A DNA stretch of 64,000 nt, taken from Pseudoalteromonas prydzensis. Its GTDB lineage: Bacteria > Pseudomonadota > Gammaproteobacteria > Enterobacterales > Alteromonadaceae. Positions 62,548-64,000 of this stretch are shown here, piece by piece. The DNA is taken from NCBI RefSeq assembly GCF_001661495.1, contig NZ_BDDT01000001.1:496001-560000 (forward strand), written 5' to 3'. A program made the translations under genes and the position numbers. How positions within the stretch are numbered: position 1 is the stretch's first letter; each line of letters starts with the position of its first letter. The notes below the pieces were generated by a model that saw only the letters and a program-made list of their open reading frames with translations, did not search any database and was not told the origin of the DNA.

Positions 62548-63414
62548 ATGTTTAAAGCCTGCTATTTACCATTTTTTAAAGCTATCGTAAGTATGCTAGC
62601 CATACTTGCACTGCACTCTTTTCCTGCCTCTGCAACTACTAGTGAGCCTGTTAAAGTCAGCGTGCAATTGTGGTCGGTTAAAGATGCATTAAAAGCTGAT
62701 TTTGATGCAACCATCACAGCACTTGCCGACATGGGCTTTCAAGGGCTCGAATTTGCAGGTGATTTTGGCCCTTATAAGGACAACCCTCGCGCACTTAAAA
62801 ACAAACTCGCTAGCTTAGATTTAGTGGCCAGCAGTGCACATATTGGCTTTGATGCATTAACTGAAACCAACTTAATGGCAACCTTATTATTTTATAAAAC
62901 CCTCGGGGTCACTACTATATTCGTGCCGTGGGATGAGCGCGCATGGGATCCTAAAGGGGTTATGTCACTGACAAAGCAACTCACTGAGCTTAATGAGCTT
63001 GCACAAAAATATGAGATGCAAATTGGCTTTCACAATCATAATAGGGAGTTTGAACAATTTAAAAATGCGACCTATTGGGATGCGATTGCCAGTAATACCC
63101 CCACTAATTTGCCACTGCAACTAGATATTGGTTGGGTGCATTACGCTGGCAAAGAGCCGCTATATTTCATAAAGAAATACGCTGGTAGAACTTACGCAAC
63201 ACATTTAAAAGTTCGCACCCACGAAAATGACGGCTTAAGCCCGATATTCGGTGAAAATAACTATCCTTGGCGTAAAATAATTCAGTCGCTCATTACTGAC
63301 GGTGGCACAAAATGGTTGGTTGTAGAGCAAGAAGAGTATCCTGCTGGATTAACGCCTTTACAAAGCGTTGCTAAATCAAAAGCTAACTTAGATAAAATAC
63401 TTCACAACATGTAA
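62548..63414 (+). CDS. Exported sugar isomerase/lyase-like TIM-barrel protein
   Basis: About 288 residues from ATG 62548 (AGG nine bases upstream); the frame is open to 62470 but the hairpin lies inside that stretch. A signal peptide ends after Pro-Ala-Ser-Ala. The mature part is a sugar phosphate isomerase/epimerase-type TIM barrel: Val-Gln-Leu-Trp-Ser-Val-Lys-Asp, Gly-Phe-His-Asn-His-Asn-Arg-Glu-Phe and Gln-Leu-Asp-Ile-Gly-Trp. Periplasmic members of this family in 3-keto-glycoside loci have been proposed or shown to act as lyases or isomerases. Which applies here is unknown. Confidence 0.9.
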   Translation: MFKACYLPFFKAIVSMLAILALHSFPASATTSEPVKVSVQLWSVKDALKADFDATITALADMGFQGLEFAGDFGPYKDNPRALKNKLASLDLVASSAHIGFDALTETNLMATLLFYKTLGVTTIFVPWDERAWDPKGVMSLTKQLTELNELAQKYEMQIGFHNHNREFEQFKNATYWDAIASNTPTNLPLQLDIGWVHYAGKEPLYFIKKYAGRTYATHLKVRTHENDGLSPIFGENNYPWRKIIQSLITDGGTKWLVVEQEEYPAGLTPLQSVAKSKANLDKILHNM

Positions 63415-63425
63415 TACTGTACGCT

Positions 63426-63455
63426 AGGAACTCGCTTAATGATAAACGAGTTCCT
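63426..63455. terminator. Hairpin between convergent TIM-barrel and rnd genes
   Basis: AGGAACTCG/CGAGTTCCT, a perfect 9-bp stem with a 12-nt loop, 12 nt after the TIM-barrel stop. U-tails are poor on both sides. Confidence 0.55.
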
Positions 63456-63464
63456 GCACTCTAT

Positions 63465-64000
63465 TTACACATCCCACTCGGTCAGCGCATCTTTTACATA
63501 AACGTAGCGCCATGAGTTAAGCAGATCAGGTTTAGGAGTCTGCGCTCGTTGCTCTGCAGTTAACTTCCAATTCCAACTTATTAGCTGATTAATTTGCTTT
63601 TTAGATGCAAGTACATCTTCAGGTATGCCCTGCTCTTTCGCAGCTTTAGTAATCTTTTGTTTGATCTCTTTAGCCACTTTTTTATAAGCAGGAAAGTCGA
63701 TAAGCCGTTTTAATGGCTCAGGAAAATCTGAAACCGGCACTACTTTTGCTTTTTCTATGCACTTTAAAATCTCCACACCAGAGCGATTAACTTCAATACT
63801 TTCAACTTCTGGAATGTTGCGCAGTGCATTTAGACTGGTTGGTTTACGTTTCGCAATTTCAACCAAGTTATGTTCTTTTAAAACAAAATTAAGCGCTAAG
63901 TTTTTACGAATCGCTTTATTACGCCGCCATGCTGCAAGCTCTCTTAGCACAGCGAGATCGGCAGGTTTTAATTGCCATGAATTTTTAATATCTTGATAAA
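63465..64000 (-). CDS. rnd: Ribonuclease D, C-terminal part (runs off the right edge)
   Basis: The leftward frame enters from the window edge, reading Asn-Ser-Trp-Gln-Leu-Lys-Pro-Ala-Asp-Leu-Ala-Val-Leu-Arg-Glu-Leu-Ala-Ala-Trp-Arg, the linker and first HRDC domain of RNase D, and continues about 178 codons to a stop at 63465. The DEDD exonuclease domain lies outside. RNase D is a 3'-5' exonuclease trimming tRNA precursors. A GTG at 63950 is internal, not the start. Confidence 0.9.
   Translation of the reverse strand, partial: YQDIKNSWQLKPADLAVLRELAAWRRNKAIRKNLALNFVLKEHNLVEIAKRKPTSLNALRNIPEVESIEVNRSGVEILKCIEKAKVVPVSDFPEPLKRLIDFPAYKKVAKEIKQKITKAAKEQGIPEDVLASKKQINQLISWNWKLTAEQRAQTPKPDLLNSWRYVYVKDALTEWDV

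Noticed and set aside
1..64000. Prophage, tRNA or rRNA genes
   Set aside because: I saw no integrase, phage structural gene, or cloverleaf/rRNA signature; short tRNAs could still be missed without a covariance search.

Overview
The window looks like chromosomal DNA of a marine gammaproteobacterium of the order Alteromonadales, most likely Pseudoalteromonas or a close relative (inference from gene content and low to moderate GC, not from a database search). Supporting signs are the TtpC-ExbB-ExbD-TonB type transport operon with its DUF3450 and TPR partners, four large TonB-dependent receptors (TBDRs), minCDE next to ycgL, and many TBDR-linked surface lipoproteins. No rRNA, tRNA or CRISPR array was recognised.

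Layout. 1-3,100: the 5' end of a small lipoprotein gene, a six-helix voltage-gated cation channel and a dCache chemoreceptor. 3,300-14,500: asd, then a TBDR and a beta-helix-like lipoprotein, then the energising operon (DUF3450, ttpC, exbB, exbD, tonB, TPR). 14,600-24,400: a DsbA-family protein, a second chemoreceptor, a FucP-type sugar transporter with LacI-like operator sites, an outer membrane protein, a SpoU methyltransferase with ycgN, a DUF885 lipoprotein and an exported amidohydrolase. 24,500-30,700: a siderophore-type TBDR, adhP with a GbsR-type regulator, a 14-copy heptamer array with a palindromic repeat, and an SDR gene divergent from its likely TetR repressor. 30,700-34,600: an accessory patch of orphan small genes, a 145-bp tandem duplication and an IS110-family element. 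34,700-38,400: DUF1090, a lytic transglycosylase, ycgL and minCDE. 38,400-41,500: an ECF42-type sigma factor with YCII/DGPF-family genes, one of them frameshifted. 41,600-63,400: a large carbohydrate-use region. 63,465 to the end: the 3' part of rnd (RNase D).

The carbohydrate region is the most interesting part. A leftward operon encodes a TBDR, a lipoprotein with four discoidin-like repeats and an exported glycosylasparaginase. A related TBDR lies next to it, and the TBDR-cutC divergent promoter region is duplicated almost perfectly (269 bp, two mismatches seen), with one cutC copy reduced to a remnant. The intact cutC overlaps a BadF-type GlcNAc/glucosamine kinase gene. A PAS-AraC regulator then separates these from a rightward operon: Gfo/Idh/MocA oxidoreductase, TIM-barrel isomerase, MFS transporter, exported DUF1080 protein, GMC oxidoreductase, Tat-exported partner subunit, and finally an exported TIM-barrel protein behind a terminator. 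This set fits oxidation of a glycoside at C3 followed by cleavage of the 3-keto-glycoside. My inference is that the region takes up and dismantles a GlcNAc-containing glycan or glycopeptide, using both glycosylasparaginase and 3-keto-glycoside chemistry.
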